62,000 nucleotides of DNA from Lingula anatina (GCF_001039355.2 NW_019774847.1:126854-188853); one strand, 5' to 3'. Positions 1 to 14,100 are shown, counted from the stretch's first letter. Translations and numbers: made by a program. The notes: a model not told the origin generated them from the letters alone.

Positions 1-5
1 TAAAA

Positions 6-13
<8 letters not shown>

Positions 14-74
<61 letters not shown>
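14..74. repeat. (AT)n microsatellite
   Basis: An uninterrupted AT dinucleotide run follows a poly-A stretch at the window start. It is a simple repeat with no coding content. Confidence 0.95.
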
Positions 75-75
<1 letters not shown>

Positions 76-3000
76 CTTAAATACAATGTTTTTTAAAGGT
101 ACAAACATACCAGCTAGCAAACATCTAATTCTTAAAAATATAATTATAATTTAATTTGATGCTTGATGCTGATGCTTGGGCAATTTAGGATCAAACAGAG
201 AAATTAATGTGCCGGGAAAGAGATATCCTCAAATCCTATTATTGTGCATATAATAACATAAAGCAACCAGACCTAAAGCAGATATTTTCATTTAAAACAA
301 TAAATCAAATGACCATAACTCATGTTGACAAGTACCGCAATTTAGCCCTTTTGGTCATGCTATATATCATTTCCGCAGGAAGTTATCAAACTTTTGATAT
401 GTATCATATCTTCTCTAAAGGGACACATTGGGTTAATCATAGAGGCGGAACCTTTTTTTGCCCCCAGTGAAATACTTTTCCACTGCAAATGAAAGGCCCA
501 CGCCGTCAGTATCAAGAAGCCGAAACATCGGATTTTTTTCAGTATAATTTCATTTTTTTTATCTCAAAATGAAACTCCGAACGTTATGAGCCTATTTGTT
601 TTTAACATAGCACAAAGACCCTGACACGTTAAAAACACAAGTAACACAACATTACAAAGGCGATGTTGATACCAATAATGATATGTTAGATTCAGAAAAA
701 TCCAAGATTTGAACAAAAACTGGTCTGTAAGTGAACCAAACCCAAACCCCTAGGAAAATAATTCTGTGACAGCTAATTGCTTATGGGTAATATATTTAAT
801 GACGATAAATATAGAATTAACCCGCAGACTTATTTCACGTTCTAGGGCATACATTGGTATCCAGGCGTCTACAGTTTACTCAGATTGCAGTTTATTTACA
901 TGCATCATATACACCAAGTTGAAGCCGTATCGATTTCCCAGTTGAGTACTTTTAAACATTTAAGGAAATGCGCATGATAATTCACAATGCTGGAGGATGA
1001 GACATAGAGATGTAAAAAAATGTCCTAAATATAAAGTAACAACGCTTTACTTAATAATTCTGGCTCAGTTGAGTACAGGTGAGTTCCTTCAATCTTCCCA
1101 GCCAATCTCACCGCACCCAATTGATATTGAATCACCGACAGCAAAGTATTAGTAACATACATTATCTATATATCAACTATATTCCTGGTCTGAACTGTTT
1201 AAAGGTTAATCTAAGTAAAATAGAGCAGAGATGAATTAATTATTTTTATGACTTAATACAGCCTAAATACGTTGAATTTGAGCTATCTATTGCCTTTCTA
1301 CTCTGTCACTATTTGCCGTGAATGTAACATTTTAAACCAACGAGCAGCGAGTAAGATATCACTTTCCATTGATTAAGCATGTGAACATCTTGCAGTTGTT
1401 TTAATGAGCTGTTAACATCATTATTTTCTTTTCATCATTTTAGCTCCAGGGTCGACCGCGGCTGTGCCGAATATGCTCTTAACCTTTAAACAATTCAATT
1501 ATAATAATAATAACAAAGATTCATCGTTATGTTTTTATATATTATGCACCAGTTGTTGATATGCCAAAGTTATTTATTATCATTATTGACGTAATGATTA
1601 TAATATAAAAAAAAACACAGAGAAAAATAAAGAAAAACCGCTCTGTTTATGGAAATCTAGCTGAAAACAATAGACCTCCATACAAAACGAAAACTTAATA
1701 GTCATAATGACGATGGAACTGCATCTAATGGGAATATTATCGCTTTGCTGTTTTATGTGGCGACTCTATAGCATGTTCACATCAATTGTAGACCGTTATC
1801 AACCAGAGTAAAGCCCCACAGTTAGAGGTTAATATTTCAAGAATGCAATTAGATGACCAACACAACAGATCGGTTGAGAATATAAATACACAAGTCGTTG
1901 TCAACGCTGTTTCGGTTTCATTGCTTCAAATGCTTCAATATTTTCGTTTTCTTTATCTTTTTTTCTTTTTGTTTGCAATTTGCTTATGAGATCTCCCTTT
2001 TTTATTTTTGCTTTTATGGAATTAAAAAGATAAAATAAGACCCAACTTGCTTGGGTGAATTTAACATGACAGCTAACACACGGTCTTTGAATATTATGAC
2101 ATGTCGTTTCCGTGTTGAGATAATAGTTGTCACACTTCCAGCCAACGTATTACCATGACATAATAACCATACCTTGGTACCAACTTATAGATAAAGGTAA
2201 TCCAAATGCCTTTCTGTTTTGCAATGCTTTTGAAAGCTGAAGTCTAAGTATGCGATTTTTTATTGCGTTGCCAGTAATATTTTATGACAAGAAGTATAAA
2301 ACATCTTACACCAGCATATTTTTATCAGTAATACAAATGCTGTAGAATGATATTGCTTCCAGCTCAATCTTCAAGACCAGCTCAGGTGCTAGTGATAAGA
2401 GGATAAGAGGATACGCTTTAATTGGGGTTCTTGTTAATGACGTTTTCCTCGTCTGTCATATAATTTATTTAAGAAAACGTACTAGGTATTAATTCTACAG
2501 TGCATATTTCATTTTATATGTACGATGTCAAAGGAAATATCCTCCCCCTTGAAAATGTCAGACATCCTAGGCTTTTGCCCGGTGGTTTTGGTGCTGACCT
2601 TCAAGCAACAGATATTCGTATGTGCAGCATGATATAATGCAGAATCAAATTTCATGTTAAATGCAGGCTTCTCTAAATATTTTGATATTCTGCCCCTCAG
2701 TGCAGTTTTCTCAAAAAACATTCTCAGGTTTGCGTTGAATCCGTCTTTTTGCTTGATAAGAGTATATTATGAATAAGTTATCTATGTTATTCGCTAATTG
2801 GCATATCTTTTGTGTATTTCGTTCTTAAAGCTAATATTGAAAACCTTATACCAAGTCCAAAATCTACATCTTTGAGGTTTTTAAAGAAACGAAGACCTAC
2901 GAATATTAAAGTATGATGTACATATTTATTTATATAAATCTTTGTTTGATTGTCAAAATAGTCAAAACATCCATTTTTTTCAAGACGCATTCCTGAATAA

Positions 3001-3738
3001 TATATCCACCCTTCCCCTAAAAATCAAATACATACAATGTAGGATAAATTTCTCGTGTCCAGATATGTGATAAAAGTGATATGAAAACTTACCTTTATAA
3101 ATATGAATTTCAATTCTTTTCTTTTCTCAGTAGATCTAGTCTATTTTCCAGTGCCAGTAGGTATGAAAATCAATTTGCTGGGAGACGGTTCAGCATCAAA
3201 TTAAATATTTATGCACATGCAATTGCCTTAATGGAAAAATGTGCTGTGCATCATGGGAAGAAAAATGCGCTGTGGACGACACCTATTAGGATTTTACAAA
3301 AGCTCTCTGTCCATACAGGAAGATATTTTTAACTACTGCAGCAATGACAAGAGGTAATAAATGCGTGGCGTTTATTATAAAGAAATCACATTTTAATTAA
3401 AATAGGCACATACAATGCTTAAGTTAATCGAAAATTTTTGTGATCCGTACCTATAGGCCTATGCATTATAGGCGTAGATCAGTCCTGTAAGATCACCCAA
3501 AGACAATCCATAACAACGTAATTAATTTGATCTATGAGCATTTCATTCATTTTACAATTCTTCTTCTTCTTCGTTAATAATTTTAAGTTTTTTTAATTTA
3601 AATTTACTTTTAGTTCATATTTCATTTTTAAATGTATTATCATTATTATCATCATTTGCTGTCCCTGGCGTGACGTAAAATACGCGACATCTGAACGTCG
3701 TGCGCGTGATAGGGGCGTTTGACTTTCTCGCTAACAAC
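75..3738. other. Intergenic DNA, no gene recognised
   Basis: This stretch is AT-rich. I found no open frame with splice sites and protein-like composition; the short open frames near 2509-2990 on the minus strand and 3081-3332 on the plus strand look random. The last part, just before 3739, is more GC- and CpG-rich and probably holds the promoter and 5' UTR of the gene starting at 3739. Confidence 0.5.
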
Positions 3739-5509
3739 ATGGGGGCGGTCATTTCACGTAGATCTAAATCAACGAAAATAAAGTCAATTTCTCTAAATAG
3801 CAAGAAAGACAATCTTATACTTGAACACCTTGACGATTCCGAGTTGAAAAATGACAACATTGGAAGCGGTGGTAACGGCACTAGCTCCGAAGAGGTCGCC
3901 GATGAAAAAAAGTCAGCGCATAATTTCGAGCAGATTGATGCGGCGAACATGGAAGATGATGAGACTGAGGAGGATGAACAGGATATTGCGTGTGGAGAAA
4001 CATGTCACCCCCGTCGTCCGCTGCAGGTTGACTCAAGTCCGTACTTGGAACCTTTGACCTATGTACACTCACCGCTATCCATGTCAGGCAAGTAAACCGA
4101 ATTTAGCATAGATTTTAGCTTTGATGATTAGGCCTACTGAAGCAATTTGATCAAATGTAGATCTACACCGAAGACTTAGCCTATAATCATAACATGACTA
4201 GAGCTTAATGACCACGAAATATTACGCAACATTTTACTCTCATGTTCAATAGGATCTACGTTTCTTTGAGTAAAACGTCATTTTATTTACGAACCCTAGG
4301 GTAGTATGCGAGTTTCTTTTCATCAAATTTCGAGTAAAATACTTTAATCATTCTTGAATTATTTGGAATTTTAAAGAAATGAGAAAACCAATAATTGCCA
4401 AGTTCTGGCCAAAAACTTGGAACGACATAGTGATTTTGAAATATGATATGCAGTTTAAACTTTCTGAATCTATCACAAGGCATATTTTAGGTAGTGCAAA
4501 ATCTTCGGAGGACCAAATCCTCAAAAAGTTAAGAGAGGAAAATGTTATCGGACCACCACGAAGCAGTTTCAAGCGAAGCAACGAAATATTAGACAGACTC
4601 CATTCGGTAAGTATGGGGCAGTGTTACAACTACTAAAAAGATGCATGCATTTACCGCGATATATCCATACTGCCTTAGATGTAAAAAAATAAGAAAATGT
4701 TTCCGGTCATGGGAATAGAATTGGGTGAATTTTTTTAATCTGCATAAAAAGAAAAGAAAATATTGCGGTTATATCGGACAAATTTGATAAATTGGTTGAC
4801 GCAGCCGAACCATATTTTGAGAAAATCATTTTTTTTCGCACTCAATTCATTTCCAAAGACTTCAGAATTTTAGATAAGGACAATAACCAAAATAACAAAA
4901 GCAGTGCAGTCTCTTCGTTTATTTACATACCTGAAACAAACTGGCATTTCTTTCGTGCAAGGTTTAAATGAAAGCCAAAAGACCATAAGCTGAAAACACT
5001 AACACCTTCAATCCATCACGATTCTATATATTTGCATTATTCTTCGGTTTAGTAACTGACACCAACGCATAAGATCTTTTCGCATCGAGCTGTGTACTTT
5101 AGTGACAAGTCTGTACCGGTACACTTTGAGAGGTCTTAACACGCCGTCTCTCAAAGTGCGCCCGACAGAATGTACCGCTAAAATGTAACACTCAATGTGA
5201 AAAGAGCATACACATGTAAGATTTATCTATGTAAAATTACCAATCAACATCTGTAAAATGCAGAATGTATTTCTACAAGTATCTTTGTCAAATAAACTAA
5301 ATATAAATATGATCTTTCAGGAAGGGATTCTAACTTCGTCTGGTATGACTCAAGATGACAGCAATGCTGGCAGCAATACAAGCCTATCACACCAACGACG
5401 GCGACCACACATTTTACCCAAGCTGAATGCTCATAAATACAGCTCTCTCCATAATATAGAAGATAACAAGGAGAAACAGACTCCATCTAGTGCTGGTGCA
5501 GACATATAA
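3739..5509 (+). CDS. Small predicted-myristoylated protein, weakly STMND1-like (3 exons, 255 aa)
   Basis: Model: exons 3739-4087, 4377-4606 and 5321-5509. I chose the ATG at 3739 because it begins MGAVISRRSK, an N-myristoylation pattern (Gly2, Ser6) followed by basic residues, which suggests membrane anchoring. The middle is acidic. Exon 2 carries two successive similar helices, QILKKLREENVI and EILDRLHSEGIL; the second crosses the exon 2/3 junction. The C-terminus is basic (RRRPHILPKL) and polar. The layout (N-terminal MG, a short K/R-S-x-[DE]-IL-x-x-L helix, then an R-x-P-x-x-L-x-KL tract) resembles the part of stathmin domain-containing protein 1 before its stathmin domain, but no stathmin domain is seen. 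The exon 1/2 junction that keeps frame best is a GC-AG intron (CAG/GCAAGT at 4088). An alternative is a GT donor after 4026 joined to an acceptor before 4452, also in phase. The exon 2/3 junction (donor GTAAGT at 4607, acceptor TTTCAG at 5320) is firm. The gene is convergent with ACTR10. A real gene is likely; its family is uncertain. Confidence 0.55.
5122..5158. repeat. Short perfect hairpin in intron 2
   Basis: Eleven-base arms (CACTTTGAGAG and its complement) flank a loop of about 15 bases. This may be a fragment of a small foldback element. No function is evident. Confidence 0.5.
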
Positions 5510-5784
5510 ACATGTATCCATATTACACGCACATGTAATGCAGGACAACACAGGATGAAGTTACTAGTGATTCAAAGAAATTTTTTAATTAAAAATGAAA
5601 GTTGGAGTGTATGTTACAGTGGATCTTGTAGCAAAAAATAAGTGAATGAAACCAAATTAGCAGAGTTCTCAAACCATTCATCTTTAGCTAGATGCATCAG
5701 TTCTGCTGCAAGATCCTAATGGTTACACTGGAACTGGCACAACATACAACATCAAATGTCACTACACTGAGTTGATGGAAAAGT

Positions 5785-8700
5785 TCATCTTTTCACTGCA
5801 GGTTTTTCCTCCCTTTCACTCTCTTCTTCAAAGCCGAGAGAAGACCAGTCTGGTATAACGCCAGTTTCTTGGAACTGTTCTCTTGAGAGTGATCGATTTT
5901 GAAGCACCTCCAAAGCACCAAACATTGCACCTGTAGTACAAAGTGATTTTGGATAAACATATTCACATCAGTTCCCAAATAAAACATAAACAATTAAATA
6001 TGTATAGTATTTTTGAAAAATGTAAATAATAATAATGTATACACTGAATACTGTAGAAATGTACTTAATTGGGAATATATACCAAATGTTTTTATTTATT
6101 TTTTAAAATAATAATTATATAACAAACTGTATCCTCACCTCCCAGCCATGCTGCATAATTCTCCTTACATGGAAGTTGATGGAATTTAAAATTCTTGATG
6201 GCTAGTTGTTGCTTGTATTTGTTCTTGCTCAGGAGGTCATACAACTCACTCTGTAGTCTGTGGAGAAAACCAGGCAGCATAGCTGTTCCACCCATTATCA
6301 CTATATTCTCTGCCAGAGTTTTCCTCATATCTATAGTACACTGGAATATCAAATAAAAAAAAAATTAAATTATTTTTTGATAACCAAGTACAAGTTTTTC
6401 ATCATTTCAAATGAGCTTCATCACAATTAGACTATTTAACCAATTTGAAAGTATTGGTACATCTTACCTTTATAATAGAATCCAATATTAATGTGGCCAC
6501 CGATTTTTCTTCATTGTCTTGCTCAAACAAAACCTCACAGGTATTTTCCCTTGATAACAATAATGATGAATCAATTTTTTTACAAAATTATTCAAATTCA
6601 AAGGCAGAAAAATATGTGCAACTGTATTTATCCATCTTTCTTTCATAACAGATAAGTGCATTTCATTTACTAAAAGTATGATGATACTGACAAAGGAACA
6701 AAATGTGTCTTGATCAGACTACAAAGTCTGTGGTTCAACTTTAATGTCTTTTTTTTCCTAACTCTGATTTCAAATATTTGACATAATATTGAGTTTTTTT
6801 CACATAATATATTTGAATCACCTTATCTTTCCTTCAATGTGAAGTATTTTATCTCCATCTAAAGGATACTCTACATCAGGTGGAGGTTTAGGAGCCTGCA
6901 AGTAACATGAAAAACACCACAGTGAGAAAGAAGTCAAAATTTGTTTAAAGAAACTGCTACATTTCAACAGCCATACTGCTACAAAAATAACTAAACGTGG
7001 AATTTCCAATAAGACTTTCAACACAAATTTTAGTGCACATTACAAACTGTTTTGAATTCCAAACTGTGTGTTGTCTATTTACCTCAACTCTTGATTCTCC
7101 TGTTAGCCCACTCTCTTGTAGCATAAACTTCTGGATCTGCTTGGCACGCTCCATCTTGGTTACAAAACAACACCGCACTGGAATGGCAGACAAGGTATAA
7201 CAATTCATAATTTAATAAAATTAATAAATATTAATAAATAATTTAATAAAATAATTTAATAAAATAGTGCTTTCTATTATGAACTTAACTATTTCAAAAA
7301 CATCTTGGTTCTGAGCACATACTCCTTATGACAATTTCAATAGTTTGTTTTTATCATTCAATCATCAAAATTGCTCTTAAAATGCCAAGTAGATATCTTG
7401 AACCCTTCAATGTCAATATGGCTGCAAACCCCTTGTAATATCTCAATCTATCAATTACCTCACAATTTAGTATATATAATACTTAAAGTTGCCCTACCCT
7501 TGATGTCTTCCAGTATATTTTCAGATAATGAACCTGGAACACATAAATGTGTCAATATAACAGGTGCATACAGTATACTGGTATATACACAGTATTGTAT
7601 TCAAAAAGTTGAGATTCTTCTTAAGATTTTCATTCTTAGTATGGTCAGTTTTATTGGTAAAATTAAAATATTTCCGCAAGTGACAAAGGTGATTGTGATA
7701 CACACAACTGTGAATGAAACCTGGATGTCATATATGCCTTGCTGAAAAGAGGCTTGTCTAACTTATATAATGGTAGATGTTGCAATAAATAAATAAATGA
7801 ATAAATATGGTGGATCTAGCTTTCAGACACAGGTACATGTACATCATATATGGGTCTTTTCTCCTTCACGTTCACTGTAGTATTATTGTATTTACTAACC
7901 TACAACAGAGCACAGTTGCCTTTCTTCAGCATCCTGTGTTTTGACAACTGCAGATCCCATTAGTTTGCTCTCTAAATTTCTAAAAAAATATGGTTATGAT
8001 ATTCAGTGTTAAATAAGAGCAATCTATTGTAATCAATTTTATGTTCTGAAGGAAAGTTAACAGATTAAACAGATTGTTTTTATAAATAAAAACACATGTA
8101 AAATTTTGTTCATAAATTGTAAGTTATGCTCTGATATTTGTTTTATTTTTATTTTTTGTTTTCTTATTTTACACCAAACTGAAAATATCTCTTGGTAATT
8201 TAGCACACAAAATGGTTTTCTATCTGTTTTATACAAATTCTACTGGACACAAATACCTATGTATCGCTTTCCCTCCAAGAGGAATAGCCTCCCATGCTTT
8301 CAGGATTGGTATCCCTTCATATATGTAACAGCTGTTAAGGAAACAGAGACCACATTTGTTTATAAATTTTTCAAAATATTGTCTAACAAAATGGATAAAT
8401 GGTCTTTATATCATACATTTTAACCATACTGACAATTTAGATTTCTTGACGCTGAAAACACAGAAAAACTGTGACATTTGAAACAAATCCTGTTCAGGAA
8501 ATTTCAACAGAATGACTTTAAAGGATATGGGTAATACAAATGTTTCTGTGAACCCAGCATCCATGACGAGACCTGATGAGATTCCAAGTGTGAACAGGGA
8601 AACCAGATGAGTGGGAGCATAGAGAATGGAAGGAACCTGGAAAACAGATTAAATAACATGTTTTCAGTAAAATTCAAATCTATTAAAGATTCATCCCTGG

Positions 8701-10432
8701 TGAAATTCTGTTTTTATAGTTTAGTGATTGACTTTATCACTAAGATTTAAATAAGACTTAAAGTTTTTTTCACTGCATACATTTTATACTACAAACCTCA
8801 TAATGCTCAAATAGTACTTTTGCCAATGTGTCTCTGAATACAGTGGGTGTTAGGAGAGACTCACACACCACCACACGCCTGTCTTTAGGATTCACCAGCA
8901 CATGTCTGAAAGAAAATAGATGACTGAATACCAAAAAATGCTCTTGCAAAAAAAAAAAAAAATAAATAAAATTCTGTAGCTCCATTAATACATTAAAAAT
9001 ATAAAAGCACATGCCCTGTTTCCTACAAATATTGTATAACCTAATTCTAAATTCATTTGAAACAAAAATATTTTATTTCTTGTAACTGCAATTTTGTTAC
9101 TGTGGCCATTAAAAAACTATAATCAAAATCAATGTTGACCAGTGCAGAGATATACATTGAAATCATCAGAGGAACTACATGAACTCCAACATACATGTAT
9201 AATGTTCTTTGTTAGCACTCACCTGAAGTACAGCATGTGTATAAAATCAACCAGAATTTCGTAAAGTTCTTCTTCTGTGTTATACTGATGGACTTTTACA
9301 ACCTAAAATATAATTAATTTGAATAAAATAAAGTTTAAGTACACAAAAATATTAGTCCTGTTTTACATGACCTTCTTAATTACAAGATATCATGCTTCTT
9401 ATTAGTGTTTGTAGCGGCAACTAGTAACATGATATCAGGCACACAGCTAGCTTTAAAGTATGTTAGAAGCAGTAACATTCTTGAGAAATACAGGGAAAAT
9501 GGATGATGTTATCCCGAATTTTCACAATGCCTTTACTTGGATATATCATGTTCACATGTTTGCATCCATCATTTAATTTATCAATCAGTTGGTTTTTTAA
9601 TGCATAGATTAAAAATCACAAAGAGAAAAGCTTAGGGTTGGACTGGTTGTTGATGCATGGTACTGAGCTAAAATGACATGCTGTTTTTCTGTTCAGTGAC
9701 TGACAATCAAGTTTTCACATATCAGTACCTGTCCACTTCTTGATCTCTTTATTTCACTAGGCACAATACATCTTGGTGCTGTCTCACCACTGAAACCACA
9801 CCTGGAATGAGAGATACATGAAATCTAACATGTTAAATGTACTATATTTTCACCTTGTGTTACTAATTCTGGTGATTGAAAACAATGATTGGTTTTCAAT
9901 TTCCATTGAGTTAACAATCCCTCCTGCAAAAAACTGAAAAAAAAAGCAATCTTTTAACCATAAAACACCAATGTTTATAAACAGTAAAATGAAAGAGAAA
10001 CCCTCTATATTATAAATATATTATAATCACAGAAGGAACCGTGTACTTACTTGTACATGTACCACAATGCATGTCGTATGAGAACTTCAGAGGAACAATT
10101 AACCTGCGTGGTTTTACTTTTAGCACACTTCAGATATCGTTACATGTTACAAAGTGTAACATTGCCATGGTGCCTCTAAGCGACATACGCCTTTCAGTTT
10201 CAATAAAACACGTAAATAACATAGCATTTAACACAGAAACGTATGTCTCCCAATCAATCTTTGAGAAATTGAGAATTTGAGGCGGGGAGTAACCTGCAAA
10301 ATACGTACGCAGAAACTTATTAAACCACGATGATATTAACAATGTTTTCACTTACTTTGTGTAAGCAGTTCCAATGTCTATGATCACTGCATTTTTGTCA
10401 CCAGCATAAGAAATCCCTTCATACAGTGGCAT
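5785..10432 (-). CDS. ACTR10: Actin-related protein 10 (dynactin pointed-end subunit), complete
   Basis: Arp10/Arp11 is the actin-fold subunit of dynactin's pointed-end complex, the cytoplasmic cofactor of dynein. Twelve exons in transcript order (high coordinate first): 10432-10356, 9801-9729, 9302-9223, 8905-8797, 8636-8529, 8324-8257, 7979-7900, 7177-7083, 6895-6822, 6549-6468, 6340-6139, 5930-5785. They join in frame to 397 codons plus stop; the human protein is about 417. Matches to the family run along the whole length: [20 protein letters not shown] at the start, [76 protein letters not shown], then WLGGAMFGAL and [10 protein letters not shown] near the end. The first Met matches the family start. 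The extreme C-terminus is acidic/basic and shorter than in human. Intron 5 is a U12-type AT-AC intron; the rest are GT-AG. The gene shares a short promoter region with the divergent F-box/WD40 gene. Confidence 0.95.
8325..8528 (-). other. U12-type AT-AC intron of ACTR10
   Basis: Read on the minus strand, the intron starts ATATCCTTT directly after the codons for V-L-P and ends GTTAC directly before I-Y-E-G. A perfect U12 branch-point word, TTCCTTAAC, lies at 8334-8342, about ten bases before the 3' splice site. No GT-AG pair here both keeps the frame and retains the conserved LPIYEGIP junction. Confidence 0.9.
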
Positions 10433-10618
10433 TTTGTGCTCTCAGCAGGTTTAACTGACGTGAAACTTCAGGAAGTTCTTCTCCGCAATTTGAAGGCAGG
10501 AATCGAGACAACTTATTAACTTCCTGTGCAAGCGGCAAGTATGAGGCGTCATTAGTTACATAAATTTTTCTACACTGCAATCTTATCTTCTTGTTACTTT
10601 TTTGAGGAAATTGTTTGG
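10433..10618. promoter_or_regulatory. Probable shared promoter of ACTR10 and the F-box/WD40 gene
   Basis: The two genes diverge, and only this region separates the ACTR10 start codon from a likely noncoding first exon of the plus-strand gene. That exon would end at 10618, where a good donor (GTGAGT) sits; its acceptor (TTTCTTAG) ends at 11089, leaving 11090-11114 as the rest of the 5' UTR. No TATA box or specific factor site is convincing. The layout is typical of a bidirectional housekeeping promoter; this is an inference. Confidence 0.5.
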
Positions 10619-11114
10619 GTGAGTTTTAAATTTGCATTAGTATTGAGAGATAAGTCAGTCAATACCAAACAGTGAAAATATTATCGAAATACTAAGTCAA
10701 ACTTGGTCGTTTTTGATCAGTTAAGTATATTGACTTTGATCAATGCCTCTGCTTTTCATATCAGATAAGTTTTGAAAATGTAGACTATACACTAGTTTTT
10801 TTTTTAAGTTTTTGCAAGAGACTTATAAACTTCTACCAAGGAGATTATGGCAGATATTCACCCCAGAAATAACCTGTACTTTAATGGGTTAAAAGTTTCT
10901 CCTAAAAACATCGAAAGTAAATTGTCGATCTAATTAATTTTAATAGTAAAGAAATTGATCAAAATCACTGTATAATTGAATTTAGATAAAAAATACATAA
11001 ACAGAGACTTATGCATAGGTTGGAAGAAGGAATACTGAAAAATTACTGGTTTTTCCTTGATTCTTTTTTAAGTCAATTTTATTTCTTAGGTTAGCAAAAT
11101 GTCTATGAATTATC

Positions 11115-14100
11115 ATGGTAGACTTCATAGCCACATTACCCCATGAGTTGGCAGAGAAAATCCTTTCATATCTCACTGCATCAGAGCTTAGTAAAGCTGG
11201 ATGTGTGAATAAGCTATGGAGGGAAAAGACAAGTGGAAGCTCTTTATGGTAAGTAAATTTGAAGACTACCATGGAAAGTTTATTTATTTTCATGGATTTC
11301 AAAATACCTGTATGTTCATGTAAAGTGTATGTTAAATGTAAATGTTATTGTCATGGTTACATATACCAACTGACATCATCAGTTTCATACAGTATGGAGT
11401 CTAAAGTTTTCAAAGACAGAATTATACCCTGAATTTCAGAGGACACTGAGAACTTACATGTACATTTGTACTGTACCTCGTCTTATATTTCTAAAATGGG
11501 ATAGGCAGGCAGGCCCTGTAAGTCAGGGTGTATTACAGTGGAGACTACAGTTTTTCTAGATTCAGCCTTAATTATCATTAAGGTTTACCTAAGTACACTT
11601 TAATGATTCTTTCAAAGCTGTAAATACTGACTTTTTTCTAGGCTCCATCATTGCATGGTTCGAGGATGGTTTAAGTATGGTGTAACCTTTGATCTGTGTT
11701 CTGAGAATGTTTCACAGGGTAGCAGCCACTCAATATCAGGGACATCTCCAATATTTGACTTAGAAGGTAATAAGTGAAATGTTATATAGCAGGAAAGATG
11801 CCTGTTACTCATTTAACCATTGAAAAATTGAGATTTTGGTATTATAGAAAAATATCACCAAAAGCAAATGAAGTCGAGTGATTGTTATATATTTGATCCC
11901 AAGTATATGCACTCTTAATTTGACTTCATAATAGAGATCTTAAGACAAAAGTCTTAGTTTAGCTTAGTTTCAAAAATTATACATTTCTTATTTTCAGTGC
12001 CATTAGAGAGTTCTCTTCCACCTATCAAGAAATGGAAAGCTGTTTTTATAAAGACACATCATTTATTACGGAATTGGGAGAAGGGGCGTTACCTGGTGGC
12101 TCCCATCCTGAGAGGACACTCTGACCAAGTGTCTGCCTTTGACTCCAATGGTACAATAATATCTTAGATAGATGAATATATATATTTAATTCTGTAATAT
12201 ACAAAATATGATAAATATATATAAATATTGTGCAAAACAGAAGGAATGTTTCATATACAGTAGTATATATATTTTTATGGATTTAACCAGAAAAACAAAC
12301 ATCTTTCATGCGGCCTTGTTTAATGATATCCTTATACACAGAGAGATCTTTCTTCATCAGCTTAATCAGCTTAAAAGAGGAGGCCACAAGATTGATTGTT
12401 GAAATTCGAAATTGCTTTACTTGGTTTTCTAATATTATTTTTTATACCATACAATTCAAAGCAAGACCAAACAAACATACTGCAAAGTTATTTTGTTCCA
12501 TTAAACAAGAGTTTCCCTAAATGACACTGTAATGGTTGATTGCATATAATTTATAATAATTTTTATTTATTCATTTCACATAAAAATCTTAATTTATTGA
12601 ATAATGAACTGTCCACCTGCATGTAGTTCTAATACTCTAAGTCACAATCTCAAGGTGTGCAGAGCTTGTGAAAAGAAAATGTGTTATTTCATGCAGGTCA
12701 TGTGTTGGTCAGTGGAAGCTGTGATAGGTCTCTGCGTATCTGGGATCTTCATAAATATGTCTGCCTATTTAAGATAGAAGGACATTCAGATGTGATTACA
12801 GCAATAAAATTCAAGGTATTGGGATTTTGTACTTTTTTACACAATTTTTGACCTTTTGCCATATTACCAATTTTATATAATTTAGTAATTAATCAACTTT
12901 GTACATGTTTTTATGTTTCTATTTTCTGTCCATTTGTAAAAATATGACAACAAAATTTAATTTATGGTCCATATTTTTCAGTTACAAATCATTTATTTAT
13001 TTATTCATTTATGTATTATTCCATGTTTATTGAAGTCATCTTAAATGTTTTTTTCAGGGTAACATTATAGTGACAGGTTGTGCAGACAGCGGGATCAGAG
13101 TGTACGACTCTACCACTGGTCAGATACTTCAGTCATTCTTTGGTCACACTGGAAGTGTGGACAAGTTAGAATTTGATGGAGAAACTATTATAAGTGTCAG
13201 TTCTGACAAGTGAGTTAATTTTAATCATTTTTGCTTTTCACGCTCTACATATAATTTTCATTGAATAAGTTAATGAATTGTTTGATAAAGTCAATTTCAT
13301 TTCTACATCTTTCCCTTTATAAAAATAGTTCTTTAACATTGTAAGTAAACTGTCGGTGTGTATTTAATAGGACTGTGAGGGTTTGGAGTGTGCCAGATGA
13401 CAGGCAGATGTACATTTTAAGGGGGCATACTGATGAAATAGAGGTAAGCCACCATTTATTTATACAGAAGTGCTCCTGTTGCACATTCTATAACATTTCT
13501 TGGTGGCTTTGTTGGTTAAAAGACAGGTTCTTTTCAAAAATTAGCTTAATTGGATTATTTTGACAATTTTATTATTATTTATTTATTTTTATTTTTATTT
13601 TATTTTATTGTTTTTGTTTTTTTTTTGTTTTGTTTTTTTTTTTTTTTGTATACATTGGTATGATGTTTTATCATATTTGTCATATGTATGTAAACTTGCC
13701 AGCTCTGCTGTCTAATTTAACTAGGGAGTTTTATTTGATAAAAATATTTGAAAGTTAGCATGTTCAGGTGCTTACTACTGTCATTAGATTTGTTTTGTGC
13801 ATTTTGTGATATTTGCCCATACGTGCTTAAGCATATTTTTGTTTTACTGTAAATTTACTAGCAAGCTTTGCTTGGTAGGAAAGGCAGGTTAAGTTTGAAA
13901 TAATCAGGAAGATTTCTCTTCAGCATCTGTCTATTTGCAAGCTTCACTGTATGGCCTTTGTCTAATTTTCAACTGATATCATCAATGTCCCTCAGAATAT
14001 TTACTGACAACAAAGTGTAATGAGTTAAGAATTTCTTCAGAGTCTCTCCTTGCCTTTCTAGTCTTTGGCAGTGCATGGCTCCCTGGCTCTCACAGGCTCC

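Noticed and set aside
3615-3950. Minus-strand open frame opposite exon 1 of the STMND1-like gene
   Set aside because: It overlaps the plus-strand exon, which has a better start, composition and splice context.
11009-11302. Minus-strand open frame over the F-box exon
   Set aside because: The plus strand encodes a clear F-box here; this frame is a shadow.
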